Shown piece after piece: positions 42,505-51,710 of a DNA stretch of 64,000 nucleotides. The stretch is from CAWGJC01 sp965276665. Its GTDB lineage: Bacteria > Pseudomonadota > Alphaproteobacteria > Acetobacterales > Acetobacteraceae. Below the pieces are notes generated by a model. The model was not told the DNA's origin and did no database searches. It was given only the letters and a program-made list of their open reading frames with translations. A program made the position numbers and the translations under genes. Location: the NCBI GenBank assembly GCA_965276665.1, contig OZ255620.1, forward strand, positions 1,922,001-1,986,000. The letters run 5' to 3'. Numbering within the stretch: position 1 is the stretch's first letter; each line of letters opens with the position of its first letter.

Positions 42505-44082
42505 TCAGGTGAATTGCAGATTGTAGAATTGCGGAAAGCCCATCCGCATGCCGGTCAGCGACTTGTCGTAGGCGGTCGGCTGATAGAACACGCCGAGCGG
42601 GATATAGGGCACGTCCTGCCAGAACTGCACCTGGATCTGCTCGCAGATCGCCTTCTGCGCGGCGAGATCCGGCGCGCCGAACCAGGCGGCGCGCAAGGCT
42701 TCCAGCTGCGGTGCGTTCGGCCAGCCGAACCAGGCATCCTTGCCGTTGCCGCGAATGCCGAGCTGGCTCGCCGGGTCGAAATTGTTGGTGCCGTTCAGAT
42801 AGGTGAAGAAGATGTTCCAGCCGCCTTCCGCCGGCGGCTTGCGGCTGGCGCGGCGCTGCACCACCGTGCCCCAGTCCATCGTCTGCAGGTCGACATTCAT
42901 CCCGGCCTTCTTCAGCGCATCGGCGCAGACCAGGACGAGCGCGCTGGTCGAAGGATAGTCGGACGGGTTGAGCATCACGACGCGCTCGCCCTTGTACCCC
43001 GCGCTCGCCAGCGCCGCCTTCACCCGCGTCAGATCGCGCGGGCCGGACATCACCGAGACGCCCGTCTCGGAGGCGAGCGGCGTGCCGGGGCTGAACACGC
43101 CGACCTTGTCCTTCCAGAGCGAGCGGTCGTCGCCGACTGCCGCCTCCATGCAGTCATCCTGGCTGATCGCGCCGAGCAGGGCACGGCGGATCTCCGGATT
43201 GTCGAAGGGCGGGAACAGCTCGTTGAAGCGCATGATGGCGATGCCGCCGCCCGGATCCTGCACCTCGACCTTCAGCCGCGCCCGTGCGCGGATCGGCGGC
43301 AGCACGTCGGGCGTCGGGTTCTGCCACCAATCCATCTCGCCGGAGGTGAGCGCGCCGGTGGCGGTCGCCGCGTCCGGGATGACGTGCCATTCGACACGCT
43401 CGATATGCGCGATCTTCGGCCCGGCGGTAAAGGTCGGCGGCCCGTCCGCGCGCGGGACGTAGCCGGCGAAGCGCTGATAGACGACCTGCGAGCCAGAGAC
43501 ATGCTCACCGGCGACGAAGCGATAGGGACCGCTGCCCACCATCTCGGTGACCTGCTTGCCGGGGTCCGTCAGCGCGAGGCGTTCCGGCATGATGCAGGGC
43601 ATCGACGTGCCGGTCTTGCCGAGCGCATTCGGCAGCAGCGGAAACGGGCGCTTCAGGCGGAACCGGATCACCCTGTCCGATTCCGCCGCCAGCTCGTCCG
43701 TCGCGTCGAGCAGCGCGGCGGCGAAGGAATCGCGCGCGGCAAAGCGCCGAATGCTCGGCACCGCGTCCTGCGCGCGCACCGGGGTGTTGTCGTGGAATTT
43801 CAACCCGTCGCGCAGGGTCAGGCGCCAGAGCTTGCCGTCCCGCTCGATCGTATGGCCCGCGACCATCTGCGGATGCATCGCATAGGTGTCGTCCTGCCCG
43901 TAGAGCGTGTCGAACACCAGGTAGCCGTGATTGCGCGTGACCGTCGCGGTCGTCCAGATCGGGTCGAGGACCGCGACATCCGCCTCGGGGATGAATTTCA
44001 GCAGGTTCTTGCCGGCCGCCCGCGCGACGTGCGGTGCGACCAGCGCCGCGCCGCCGCCGGCGAGAAAACTCCGTCGTCTCAT
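42505..44082 (-). CDS. ABC transporter substrate-binding protein, family 5
   Basis: A 525-residue periplasmic protein with a twin-arginine-like leader (MRRRSFLAGGGAALVAPHVA). The SBP_bac_5 fold shows FIPEADVAVLDPIWTTATVT, WRLTLRDGLKFHDNTPVRAQ, MVGSGPYRFVAGEHVSGSQV, VYQRFAGYVPRADG and VEWHVIPDAATATGALTSGE. Family members bind peptides, opines or glutathione. No permease or ATPase lies beside it, unlike the locus at 1-2221, so it is an orphan binding protein or a partner of a distant transporter. Confidence 0.9.
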   Translation of the reverse strand: MRRRSFLAGGGAALVAPHVARAAGKNLLKFIPEADVAVLDPIWTTATVTRNHGYLVFDTLYGQDDTYAMHPQMVAGHTIERDGKLWRLTLRDGLKFHDNTPVRAQDAVPSIRRFAARDSFAAALLDATDELAAESDRVIRFRLKRPFPLLPNALGKTGTSMPCIMPERLALTDPGKQVTEMVGSGPYRFVAGEHVSGSQVVYQRFAGYVPRADGPPTFTAGPKIAHIERVEWHVIPDAATATGALTSGEMDWWQNPTPDVLPPIRARARLKVEVQDPGGGIAIMRFNELFPPFDNPEIRRALLGAISQDDCMEAAVGDDRSLWKDKVGVFSPGTPLASETGVSVMSGPRDLTRVKAALASAGYKGERVVMLNPSDYPSTSALVLVCADALKKAGMNVDLQTMDWGTVVQRRASRKPPAEGGWNIFFTYLNGTNNFDPASQLGIRGNGKDAWFGWPNAPQLEALRAAWFGAPDLAAQKAICEQIQVQFWQDVPYIPLGVFYQPTAYDKSLTGMRMGFPQFYNLQFT

Positions 44083-44112
44083 GCTGACATCCTAGAGCAT
44101 TTCAGTTAGGTC

Positions 44113-44191
44113 GGCGCCGGCCCTCGCCCCAACCGGCCTCCCAACGAAAGTATATCACCGATGGGGCCGGGTGGGGGCGAGGGCCGGCGCC
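44113..44191. repeat. 18-bp perfect inverted repeat downstream of the P450 gene
   Basis: Arms GGCGCCGGCCCTCGCCCC (44113-44130) and its exact complement (44174-44191) with a 43-base loop. It lies between the P450 stop and the family 5 gene start and could block read-through, although no T-run follows. TAGAGCAT occurs just beside it at 44093. Confidence 0.8.
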
Positions 44192-44214
44192 ACTCCACCG
44201 AAGAAGAAAAAGCT

Positions 44215-45453
44215 CTAAGGGATGCGGACGAGCATCGATTCGTAGCCCTTGATGAACACCGAATACACGCGCTTCGGCTCCTCGGTCACCTCGATCGTGT
44301 CATGGCGCTTCAGGAGCTCCTCCCACAAAATCTTCACCTGCATCTCGGCGAGCCGCTCGCCGATGCAGCGATGGATGCCGATGCCGAAGGCCAGATGCCG
44401 GCGCGGCTTCTCGCGGTCGATGATGAAGCGGTCGGGCTGCTCGATCATGTCCTCGTCGCGGTTGGCCGACACGTACCAGAGCGCGACCTTGTCGCCCTCG
44501 CGGATCTGCTGGCCGCCGAGCTCGACATCGCGGGTCGCGGTGCGGCGCTGATGCGCGATCGGCGACTGCCAGCGGATGATCTCCGGCACCATGCTCGCGA
44601 TCAGCGCGTGGTTCGCACGCAGCTTGCGGTATTCTTCGGGGTTGCGGTCGAGCGCGAGCAGGCCGCCGGTGATCGAACTCCGTGTGCTGTCATTGCCGCC
44701 GACGATCAGCAGCATGATGTTGGCGAGGAATTCCTGCGGCGTCATGTTCCGCGTCACCTCGCCATGCGCCATCATCGAGATGAGGTCGCGCCGCGGCTCT
44801 CCCTGCACCCGCTCCTTCCAGAGCTCGGTGAAATAGCCGAGGCACTCCATCAGCACGCGCTCGCGCTCATCCTCCGACTTGATGCGGCCGGATTCCGGCG
44901 TCGCCGTCATGATGTCGGACCAATAGGTAAGCTTGCGGCGCTCCGCGCGCGGAAAGTCGAACAGCTCCGCCAGCATCAGCGTCGTCAGCTCGATCGACAC
45001 GCGATCCACCCAGTCGAAGACCTCGCCGCGCGGCAGGTCCTCGATGATCTCGACCGCCCAGGCGCGCACATTGGCTTCCAGCCGCGCAAGATAATCCGGC
45101 GCGCTGATCGGGCTGACGGTGGCGCGGTGCGGGCCGTGGCGCGGCGGGTCCATCGCGATGAACATCGGCAGGCGGAAGCCCTCGCGGGTGTCCTTGAGCG
45201 TGATGCCGCCGTATTTCGCATCCGAGGAGAAGGTCGCGGTATCCGCCTCCACCTTGAGGATGTCGCGGTATTTGCTGATCGACCAATACGGCCCATACAG
45301 GCTGCCGCGGCTGCGATGCACCGGCGCCTCGCGGCGCAACCGGGCGAAATAGGGCCAGAGCGTGTCGGTGGCGAAAAGCTCGGGATGCCCAACATCGAAA
45401 TCCTCGAGCGGCATCGTCGCCGCCCGCTCGGCGGCCGCCTCCATCATCTCCAT
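44215..45453 (-). CDS. Cytochrome P450, CYP153-like
   Basis: A 412-residue heme monooxygenase. Hallmarks are LPMFIAMDPPRHGPHRATVS (B-C region), FDWVDRVSIELTTLMLAELF, FDFPRAERRKLTYWSDIMTA, I-helix LLIVGGNDSTRSSITGG, K-helix PEIIRWQSPIAHQRR and the heme loop AFGIGIHRCIGERLAEMQVK with Cys363. The agreement with CYP153 alkane/fatty-acid omega-hydroxylases is strong, including VYSVFIKGYESMLVRIP at the end. ATG 45453 is chosen for its GGAG site and because upstream codons only re-read the neighbour. Redox partners (ferredoxin, reductase) are not adjacent. Confidence 0.88.
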   Translation of the reverse strand: MEMMEAAAERAATMPLEDFDVGHPELFATDTLWPYFARLRREAPVHRSRGSLYGPYWSISKYRDILKVEADTATFSSDAKYGGITLKDTREGFRLPMFIAMDPPRHGPHRATVSPISAPDYLARLEANVRAWAVEIIEDLPRGEVFDWVDRVSIELTTLMLAELFDFPRAERRKLTYWSDIMTATPESGRIKSEDERERVLMECLGYFTELWKERVQGEPRRDLISMMAHGEVTRNMTPQEFLANIMLLIVGGNDSTRSSITGGLLALDRNPEEYRKLRANHALIASMVPEIIRWQSPIAHQRRTATRDVELGGQQIREGDKVALWYVSANRDEDMIEQPDRFIIDREKPRRHLAFGIGIHRCIGERLAEMQVKILWEELLKRHDTIEVTEEPKRVYSVFIKGYESMLVRIP

Positions 45454-45475
45454 CGTCGCTCCGTTCGCGCCTGGC

Positions 45476-47707
45476 TCAAACCTGCTGGGTGGATATCCGC
45501 CGCGTGCCGCTGCCGAGCAGGCTGGCCAGCGCATTGGCATCCAGCGGTTTGCTGAGCTGGGATCCCTGAACGACGTCGCAGCCGCCCTGACGGAGCCGCT
45601 CCAGCTGCTCCTCGTTCTCGACGCCGACCGCCGCGACCTCGGCGCCGAGCGTGCGGGCATAACTGACTGCACGCTCGAACATCGCCACCGCGTCGTCGTC
45701 GCCATCCAGCCCCTGCACCACCGAATGGTCGAGCTTGATGCGCGTCACCGAACCGCGCTGCAGAGCCCAGAGCGAGAGGCCCGTCGCGCCGAAATTATCG
45801 ACGCAGATGCCGACCCCTTCCCGCCGCAACTGCCCGAGACAGCCGAGCAGCGAGGGGCCGGCATTCTCGATGCACTGCTCGGTGAATTCCGCGACCAGCC
45901 ATTCCGGCCGCACCCGCGCCGCCTCCGCCGCGGCCAGGATGGCGTTGGCGAGATCGGGTCGCTGCGCCTGCGAGGGCGAGACGTTGAACGAGATCGGCAG
46001 GCGCTCCACCGCTCCCTCGCCCCAGGTGGAGAGGCGTTCGCAGATCTCGTTCAGCACCCATTCGCTGATCGGGCCGATCATCCCGCCGCGCTCGGCAATA
46101 CTCAGGAACGCCTCGGGGACCAGCAGTCCCCAGCCCGGTCGGTACCAGCGCACCAGCGCCTCGGCGCCGACCATCTCCCCGGTGCGGGTGGAAATCTGCG
46201 GCTGGTAGTGCAGCACGAGCTGCTTGCGCGCCAGCGCGGAGAGCAGGTCGCGCGCGAGCACGGCGTCGTTGCTCTCGGTGCTCTCCTCATCCTCCCCACA
46301 GAAGCGGTAACCCTGTCGGCCATCCATCTTCACCGCGTACATGGCAAGGTCGGCGCTGCGCAACAGGTCGGCGGCACTCCGCCCGTCCTTCGGATACATG
46401 GCGATGCCGATGCTGGCGCTCGGATGGATCGACGAGCCCTCGATCTGTATCGGCCGGCCGATCGCCTCGATCAGCTCGGCCGCGATGCCGGCGACCTCCT
46501 TTCGGCTCGGCGAATGGTTCTGCAAGATCCCGAATTCGTCGCCCCCCAGCCGCGCCACCACGGCCCGATCACCCATCATCGCGGCGATGCGGGACGAGAT
46601 CTCCTGCAGCAGCCGATCTCCGGCATGGTGGCCGAGCCCGTCATTGACGAGCTTGAAGCGGTCGAGGTCGAGGAAGTGCACGGCGAAGCCCTGATCCCCC
46701 CGCCGGCTCTGCGCGATCGCCGAGCGGATCGCGCGCAGGAAGTCAGTGCGGTTGCGCAGCCCGGTCAGCGGGTCCTGCCGCGCCACCTCGCGCAGCCGCT
46801 GCTCGGCGGCACGCTTGGCCGTGATGTCCATCGAGGTGGTCAGTACGCTGACCACGGTGCCGTCATCATCGTGCAGCGGCGCCTTGCTGGTCGCAACCCA
46901 GCGCACCACGCCGTCCGGCCCGCGGATCTCTTCCTCGAAACTCGGCAGCGCCCGGCCATGCGCGAAGACCTGGGCGTCGAACTCACGGCTGCGCTGATGG
47001 TGCGCCGAGCCGAACCAGGCATCGTTGCTGCCAAGCAATGAGGCGACGTTTGTGCCGGCCACCTGCGCTTGGAATGCGTTCACGAACACCAGCCGCCCCT
47101 CATGGTCGGTGGCGCTGATCATCGCGGGCACCGTGTCGATCACCTGCGCGAGGTGCTTGCGACTTTCACGGATGACACGCAATCGTGTGGCTTCGCTTTC
47201 GGTCAGTTCATGCGCAAGTTCTTCAGCATGACTGCGGAGGAGGCGCTGCTGCTGACCCATCCGGAGCAGATTGCGAACCCTGGTCTGAAATTCGCGCGGA
47301 TCGACGGGGCTGTGCAGGAAGTCGGTCGCGCCGGCCTCGAGCGCCTTGATCAGAAATTCACGATTATCATACGCCGTGATGACGACCGCGGGTACATCCG
47401 CATTCATTTCCAGGGACCGCACCCTTTGGATGAATTCCGCTCCCGTCACGCCTGGCATCTTATAGTCCGTGATGATCAGATCGACCGGATTTGTCTCCAG
47501 CCAGCGCAACGCCTCCAGCGCGTCTCCGAACGGACGGGCGGCGATGTCTGCGTCGATCGTCGTCGCCAGCTGCGAGAAGATGGCCCGATTCGTCGGCCGG
47601 TCATCGACGATGACCACGTTGAACCCTGTCTGCCCGCGGCCGCCGACCAAACGTGTTGCGTCGCTCAATGGCAAACTCCGGAGTCGCTTTTGATGAACGT
47701 CGGCCAC
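45476..47707 (-). CDS. REC-PAS-GGDEF-EAL response regulator, RpfG-like receiver
   Basis: A 743-residue cyclic-di-GMP protein. REC (30-150): FNVVIVDDRPTNRAIFSQLA with phospho-acceptor Asp81 (LIITDYKMPGVTGAEFIQRV); the usual Lys-Pro of the receiver is HSP here. PAS (185-300). GGDEF (312-470): DPLTGLRNR and active motif GGDEF at 388-392. EAL (490-740): GAEALVRW and FNVSPSQ are kept, but DDFGTG is DNFGATG (638 Asn) and AEGVE is AVGVE, so phosphodiesterase activity is doubtful. The receiver resembles RpfG, which normally carries HD-GYP. It is divergent from rpfF. GTG 47707 is an uncertain start with no clear RBS. Confidence 0.9.
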   Translation of the reverse strand: MADVHQKRLRSLPLSDATRLVGGRGQTGFNVVIVDDRPTNRAIFSQLATTIDADIAARPFGDALEALRWLETNPVDLIITDYKMPGVTGAEFIQRVRSLEMNADVPAVVITAYDNREFLIKALEAGATDFLHSPVDPREFQTRVRNLLRMGQQQRLLRSHAEELAHELTESEATRLRVIRESRKHLAQVIDTVPAMISATDHEGRLVFVNAFQAQVAGTNVASLLGSNDAWFGSAHHQRSREFDAQVFAHGRALPSFEEEIRGPDGVVRWVATSKAPLHDDDGTVVSVLTTSMDITAKRAAEQRLREVARQDPLTGLRNRTDFLRAIRSAIAQSRRGDQGFAVHFLDLDRFKLVNDGLGHHAGDRLLQEISSRIAAMMGDRAVVARLGGDEFGILQNHSPSRKEVAGIAAELIEAIGRPIQIEGSSIHPSASIGIAMYPKDGRSAADLLRSADLAMYAVKMDGRQGYRFCGEDEESTESNDAVLARDLLSALARKQLVLHYQPQISTRTGEMVGAEALVRWYRPGWGLLVPEAFLSIAERGGMIGPISEWVLNEICERLSTWGEGAVERLPISFNVSPSQAQRPDLANAILAAAEAARVRPEWLVAEFTEQCIENAGPSLLGCLGQLRREGVGICVDNFGATGLSLWALQRGSVTRIKLDHSVVQGLDGDDDAVAMFERAVSYARTLGAEVAAVGVENEEQLERLRQGGCDVVQGSQLSKPLDANALASLLGSGTRRISTQQV

Positions 47708-47841
47708 GTCGAGAAGAATAAAGCGCCTTGACGCGCTTGCACAGCATCTTGCGCATGAAGCCCGGCACGAGCCTTGCTAAGCTTCTTTCCTGGGCCACGG
47801 CCCCGACACAGCATCAGCTTACTCACTCGAAAGGATGAACC

Positions 47842-48786
47842 ATGACGTTTCTTAAGACCATCAACGTTAATCGCGCGCAAAACAGCTCGCCCGTTCCCTC
47901 GATCGCGCCGGATGCGCCGCCGTCCGGGGTAGTCCCGCTGCAGGCGTACGAGAATATCGAGGTGAGCTTCGATCCGGATATCGCGACCTACTGGTGCCAT
48001 ATGCGGCCGCCCGCGATGCCGGTCGTCACCAATCCGCTGCTGCGCGACCTGCGCCACATGCAGGATCAGTTGACGGCCAGCGCGGATGGAGGGGAGTGCC
48101 CGATTGCCTATTTCGTGTTCGCCTCCAAGACGCCGGGCGTATACAGCCTGGGTGGAGATCTCAACTACTTCGCAGAATGCATCCGCACCGGCAACCGGAA
48201 GAGCATTCACGATTACGCACGCACCTGCGTGGATGTGGTGCACCGCAACCTCAACGCCTTCGACCTGCCGCTGATCACCATGTCGCTCGTCCAGGGGGAC
48301 GCGCTCGGCGGCGGGTTCGAGACCGCGCTCTCCTTCGACATCGTGGTCGCCGAGCGGAGCGCGAAAATGGGCTTCCCCGAGGTGCTGTTCAATCTGTTCC
48401 CCGGCATGGGCGCGTACAGCTTCCTGTCGCGGCGCATGGACGCGGTCCGGGCCGAGAAAATGATCATGAGCGGCAAGATCTACACCGCGGCGGAGCTGCA
48501 CGAGATGGGCCTGGTGGACGTGCTCGCGGAAGACGGCCAGGGCGAGGCCGCCATCTACGAATACATCCGCAAGCATGGCAGCCGGCACAACGCCCATCGC
48601 GCCATCTACAAGGCCCGCCGGCGCGTCAACCCGATCTCGTACGACGAGCTGCGCGACGTGGTCGACATCTGGGTCGATGCGGTGTTCCAGCTCGGCGAGA
48701 CCGATCTCGGCCGCATGGGCCGCCTCACCGCGGCGCAGAACCGCCGGTTCAGCCGTCCGGCGCCGATGATGGTGGCGGCCGAATAG
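47842..48786 (+). CDS. rpfF: DSF synthase, crotonase family (RpfF-like)
   Basis: A 314-residue enoyl-CoA hydratase/thioesterase that makes the diffusible signal factor, a cis-2-unsaturated fatty acid. Conserved segments are YFVFASKTPGVYSLGGDLNY, SLVQGDALGGGFETALSFDI and MGFPEVLFNLFPGMGAYSFL. The two catalytic glutamates correspond to Glu160 and Glu180, spaced 20 as in RpfF. ATG 47842 follows AAAGGATG. It converges with the RpfC-like kinase gene (36 bp apart) and diverges from the RpfG-like receiver gene, completing a DSF locus. Expression is probably linked to the kinase. Confidence 0.92.
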   Translation: MTFLKTINVNRAQNSSPVPSIAPDAPPSGVVPLQAYENIEVSFDPDIATYWCHMRPPAMPVVTNPLLRDLRHMQDQLTASADGGECPIAYFVFASKTPGVYSLGGDLNYFAECIRTGNRKSIHDYARTCVDVVHRNLNAFDLPLITMSLVQGDALGGGFETALSFDIVVAERSAKMGFPEVLFNLFPGMGAYSFLSRRMDAVRAEKMIMSGKIYTAAELHEMGLVDVLAEDGQGEAAIYEYIRKHGSRHNAHRAIYKARRRVNPISYDELRDVVDIWVDAVFQLGETDLGRMGRLTAAQNRRFSRPAPMMVAAE

Positions 48787-48821
48787 GCGGGGCGCGCGCA
48801 TGCGGGCCGGCTCGCCGGACG

Positions 48822-51410
48822 TCATGCGCTCGTCGAGCGGCGGTCGAGAGGCGAGAAGGCCGGTGCGGGGCCAGAAAGGAACCCGGCCGCCTCCGCCTCG
48901 AACCGCGCCAGCTCGCGCCGCGCCTCGGCGATCTTCGCGATGCCGAGCGTCGTCATGTCACTGCGGCTGAACTTCTCCATCGCCAGCCCGAGCTTGTTCA
49001 CAAGCACGGAGCCCACATTGGCGCCGCCGCTCGCGAGGGCGTGGGCGTTGGAGTGGAAATCCGGCAGGTTGCCGCGCGCCTGCGCGTCCGCCAGCCCGTC
49101 GATCAGCTCGTTGGCGTCGCACATGAACGTCTCCAGCAGGTCGCGCACGAAGCCGTCTCCGCCGAGCGAGCGGAGATCGACCAGCTGGTTGGTGTCCAGC
49201 ACCACGGCCGTCACGGCGCGCAGCCGGCTGACGCCAGGATGCAGCACGCCCGCCGCCGACCGCGGCTGGAGCTGGAATTCGGGCTGGGGCGGCGGCAGTT
49301 CCGAGATCACCGGCGTCGGGCTCTCGGCCTGGATCGCCTCGTCCGGCTCGGCCTCGAGGGCGACCGTCTCCTCGATCACCTGGAGCAGCGCTTCGGCGGT
49401 GACCGGCTTGACCAGCGATCGATCCATTCCCGCCTCCCTGCAAAGCGCCTTTGCCTCATCGGTCGCGTCCGCAGTCAGGCCAACGATCGGCATATGCTTC
49501 TGCCCGAGGGACATGAAGCGATAGAGCTTGGTGGCCTCGATCCCGTTCATGACGGGCATGTTCATGTCCATCAGCACAAGGTCGTAAGTCTCCTCCTCCA
49601 GCGCATCCAGCGCCTCCTGGCCATTGCCGACGATGCGGTGGATGTGGTTCCCGCTGTCGAGGATGCGGGCCATCACCTTGCGGTTCAGCACATTGTCGTC
49701 GGCGACGAGGATGCGGAAACGCCGGCGCTGCACCACCGCTTCCGGGGCAGTCTCAGCCGGCACACGGTCGCGTCCCTCGGCGAGCGTCCGGGCGATGCGG
49801 ATCGCGCCGGCGAGCAGCGCCGCATCGGCGTCCGGCGGCAGCAGGGTCGGCGCGACCCAGCGCATGTCGGCCGCGAGAGTGGCTTCCGCCGCGACCACGA
49901 TCACGGCCGGCGGACGAGTGGCCGGATGCGCCCGCATCGCGGCAAGCAGCCGCTCGGCCTGCGCGGGCAGCGCGGCGGCGATCAGCACGGGGCCGTCCGG
50001 CGCCGCGCTCTCGTTGAGCAGCTCCGGCAGATCGGCGGTCCCGAAAGCGAGGCTGCGAATGCCCGCGGTCTCCAGCTCGGCGGCCCTCGCCTGCAATCCG
50101 GCCTCAAGCCCGATCGTCACCAGATGGGGCGCGGTGCCCGGCGTGCCGGCCGCCTCGCCGGGCTGGCCGGACGCGAAGGGCAGATCGAACCAGAAGGTGC
50201 TGCCCGAGCCCGGCTGGCTCTGCACCCCGATGGCGCCGCCCATCTTCTCGACCAGCCGCTTGCAGATGGTCAGACCGAGGCCGGTGCCGCCGAATCTGGT
50301 GTTGATCGTCTCATCCGCCTGGGTGAATCGCTCGAAGATCCGCTCGTGCGCCTCGGCCGGAATGCCAATGCCGGTATCCGTCACCTCGAAGCGCAGCCGC
50401 AATCCCGCCCCGTTTGCCGCCGGCATCACCGGCTGCACGCCGATCAGCACGCCGCCGAAGCTGGTGAACTTGATCGCGTTGCCGGCCAGGTTGAGCAGGA
50501 TCTCCTGCACCCGGCGCTCGTCGCCGTGCAGCAGGATCGGCGTACGCGGATCGACATTCACGGCCAGGCGCAGCCCCTTGGACTGTGCCCCGGTGAGCAG
50601 GATCGAGCGGACATTCGAGAGCACGGGCAGCAGCGCGAAATCGCCGAGCTCGAATTCGAGGGCGCCCGCCTCGATCTTCGAGTAGTGCATCAGGTCGTCG
50701 ATCAGCAGCAGCAGGGTCTGGCTCGCGGTCATCACCGCATGGGTCATGTCCGCCTGGTCGGTGGAGAGCTCGGTGCCCTGCAGCAGCGAGGCATTGCCGG
50801 TGATCGCATGCAGCGGCGTGCGCAGCTCGTGGCTGATGCCGGCGAGGAAGACGGTCTTCGCCTGGTTCGCCGCCTCCGCCTGCAGCTTCGCCGCCGACAG
50901 GCTCTTGAGCAGGATGCCGGCATAGACCGGGACCAGGACCAGGCCGAGCGCCAGGCCCACCGAAAGCGCGATATGCTGCTGCCAGAACGGGGTGGTCGCG
51001 GCCATCAGCCCGAAACCGGCGACGCCGAGCAGCGTCGCGCTGAACAGCGAGCGCAGGCCGAAGCGGAGGCCGTTGCCGATCACCGTCCACAGCACCAGCG
51101 GGTAGAAGATGCCGTTGACGGAGCTGCCGAGATGCATCTCGTAGCAGATGACGAAGAGATCGGCGAACATCGCAAAGGCGCGGCGAGCGGGATTGGCGCC
51201 CGGCCAGATCACGATATGGACGAAGATCGCGATCGTGACCGTCATGCCAACGGCGATCACGCCGAGACCCTGGACGTAATGCGGGGGCCGGCCGATCGCC
51301 AGATAAAGGAGGAAGCACAGGCAGAAGGCGAGGCGGTTGACGCTCATCACGTGCTCGGAATCGGGCCGAGACGCGAGCCGCATCCGCACAAGCCGAACCA
51401 AGTGCCGCAT
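48822..51410 (-). CDS. rpfC: Hybrid sensor histidine kinase, RpfC-like
   Basis: An 862-residue membrane hybrid kinase. It starts MRHLVRLVRMRLASRPDSEH as in RpfC, with several N-terminal membrane helices (residues 25-170). The HisKA motif is SHELRTPLHAI (His194), and the ATPase region has NAIKFTSFGG and FGGTGLGL. A receiver domain (565-680) carries Asp615 in LVLMDMNMPVMNG, and a C-terminal HPt follows with HSNAHALASGGANVG (His790). The open frame extends 46 codons upstream, but ATG 51410 is chosen from homology. It is adjacent to rpfF and probably senses DSF and signals to the GGDEF-EAL protein. Confidence 0.9.
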   Translation of the reverse strand: MRHLVRLVRMRLASRPDSEHVMSVNRLAFCLCFLLYLAIGRPPHYVQGLGVIAVGMTVTIAIFVHIVIWPGANPARRAFAMFADLFVICYEMHLGSSVNGIFYPLVLWTVIGNGLRFGLRSLFSATLLGVAGFGLMAATTPFWQQHIALSVGLALGLVLVPVYAGILLKSLSAAKLQAEAANQAKTVFLAGISHELRTPLHAITGNASLLQGTELSTDQADMTHAVMTASQTLLLLIDDLMHYSKIEAGALEFELGDFALLPVLSNVRSILLTGAQSKGLRLAVNVDPRTPILLHGDERRVQEILLNLAGNAIKFTSFGGVLIGVQPVMPAANGAGLRLRFEVTDTGIGIPAEAHERIFERFTQADETINTRFGGTGLGLTICKRLVEKMGGAIGVQSQPGSGSTFWFDLPFASGQPGEAAGTPGTAPHLVTIGLEAGLQARAAELETAGIRSLAFGTADLPELLNESAAPDGPVLIAAALPAQAERLLAAMRAHPATRPPAVIVVAAEATLAADMRWVAPTLLPPDADAALLAGAIRIARTLAEGRDRVPAETAPEAVVQRRRFRILVADDNVLNRKVMARILDSGNHIHRIVGNGQEALDALEEETYDLVLMDMNMPVMNGIEATKLYRFMSLGQKHMPIVGLTADATDEAKALCREAGMDRSLVKPVTAEALLQVIEETVALEAEPDEAIQAESPTPVISELPPPQPEFQLQPRSAAGVLHPGVSRLRAVTAVVLDTNQLVDLRSLGGDGFVRDLLETFMCDANELIDGLADAQARGNLPDFHSNAHALASGGANVGSVLVNKLGLAMEKFSRSDMTTLGIAKIAEARRELARFEAEAAGFLSGPAPAFSPLDRRSTSA

Positions 51411-51611
51411 GCCAATCACCCTTCGAAAGAGGCGGCGTTCCGGCGGACGGGGCCGGTACCATTCATCCCCCTGCGCGGACCGGCGAGGCTGCCCCGGCGT
51501 CCCGCCTCCAGGGGTCTGTCGGGCGGCCGGAGATCGGCGCACCACCAACCCTACCGCACTATCATAGGCGAATCCTTGCCAAGAGATGGATTATCCGAAG
51601 CGAACCCAACG

Positions 51612-51649
51612 AAAAAAGGGCGAGGCAGGTTCAGCACCCACCTCGCCCT
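51612..51649 (-). terminator. Rho-independent terminator after the DUF2852 gene
   Basis: On the minus strand AGGGCGAGG and CCTCGCCCT form a 9-bp stem with a 15-base loop, then TTTTTT. It terminates the TetR-DUF2852 transcript before rpfC. Confidence 0.82.
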
Positions 51650-51710
51650 ATCTCTAATCTCTCTCGCAAGCCCGCCGACGCTCACCGGCTTCGGTGCGGC
51701 AGGCCCGGTT

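Noticed and set aside
42514..47041. Plus-strand open frames at 42514-44109, 44161-45555 and 45362-47041
   Set aside because: Shadows of the family 5 binding protein, P450 and GGDEF-EAL genes on the minus strand.
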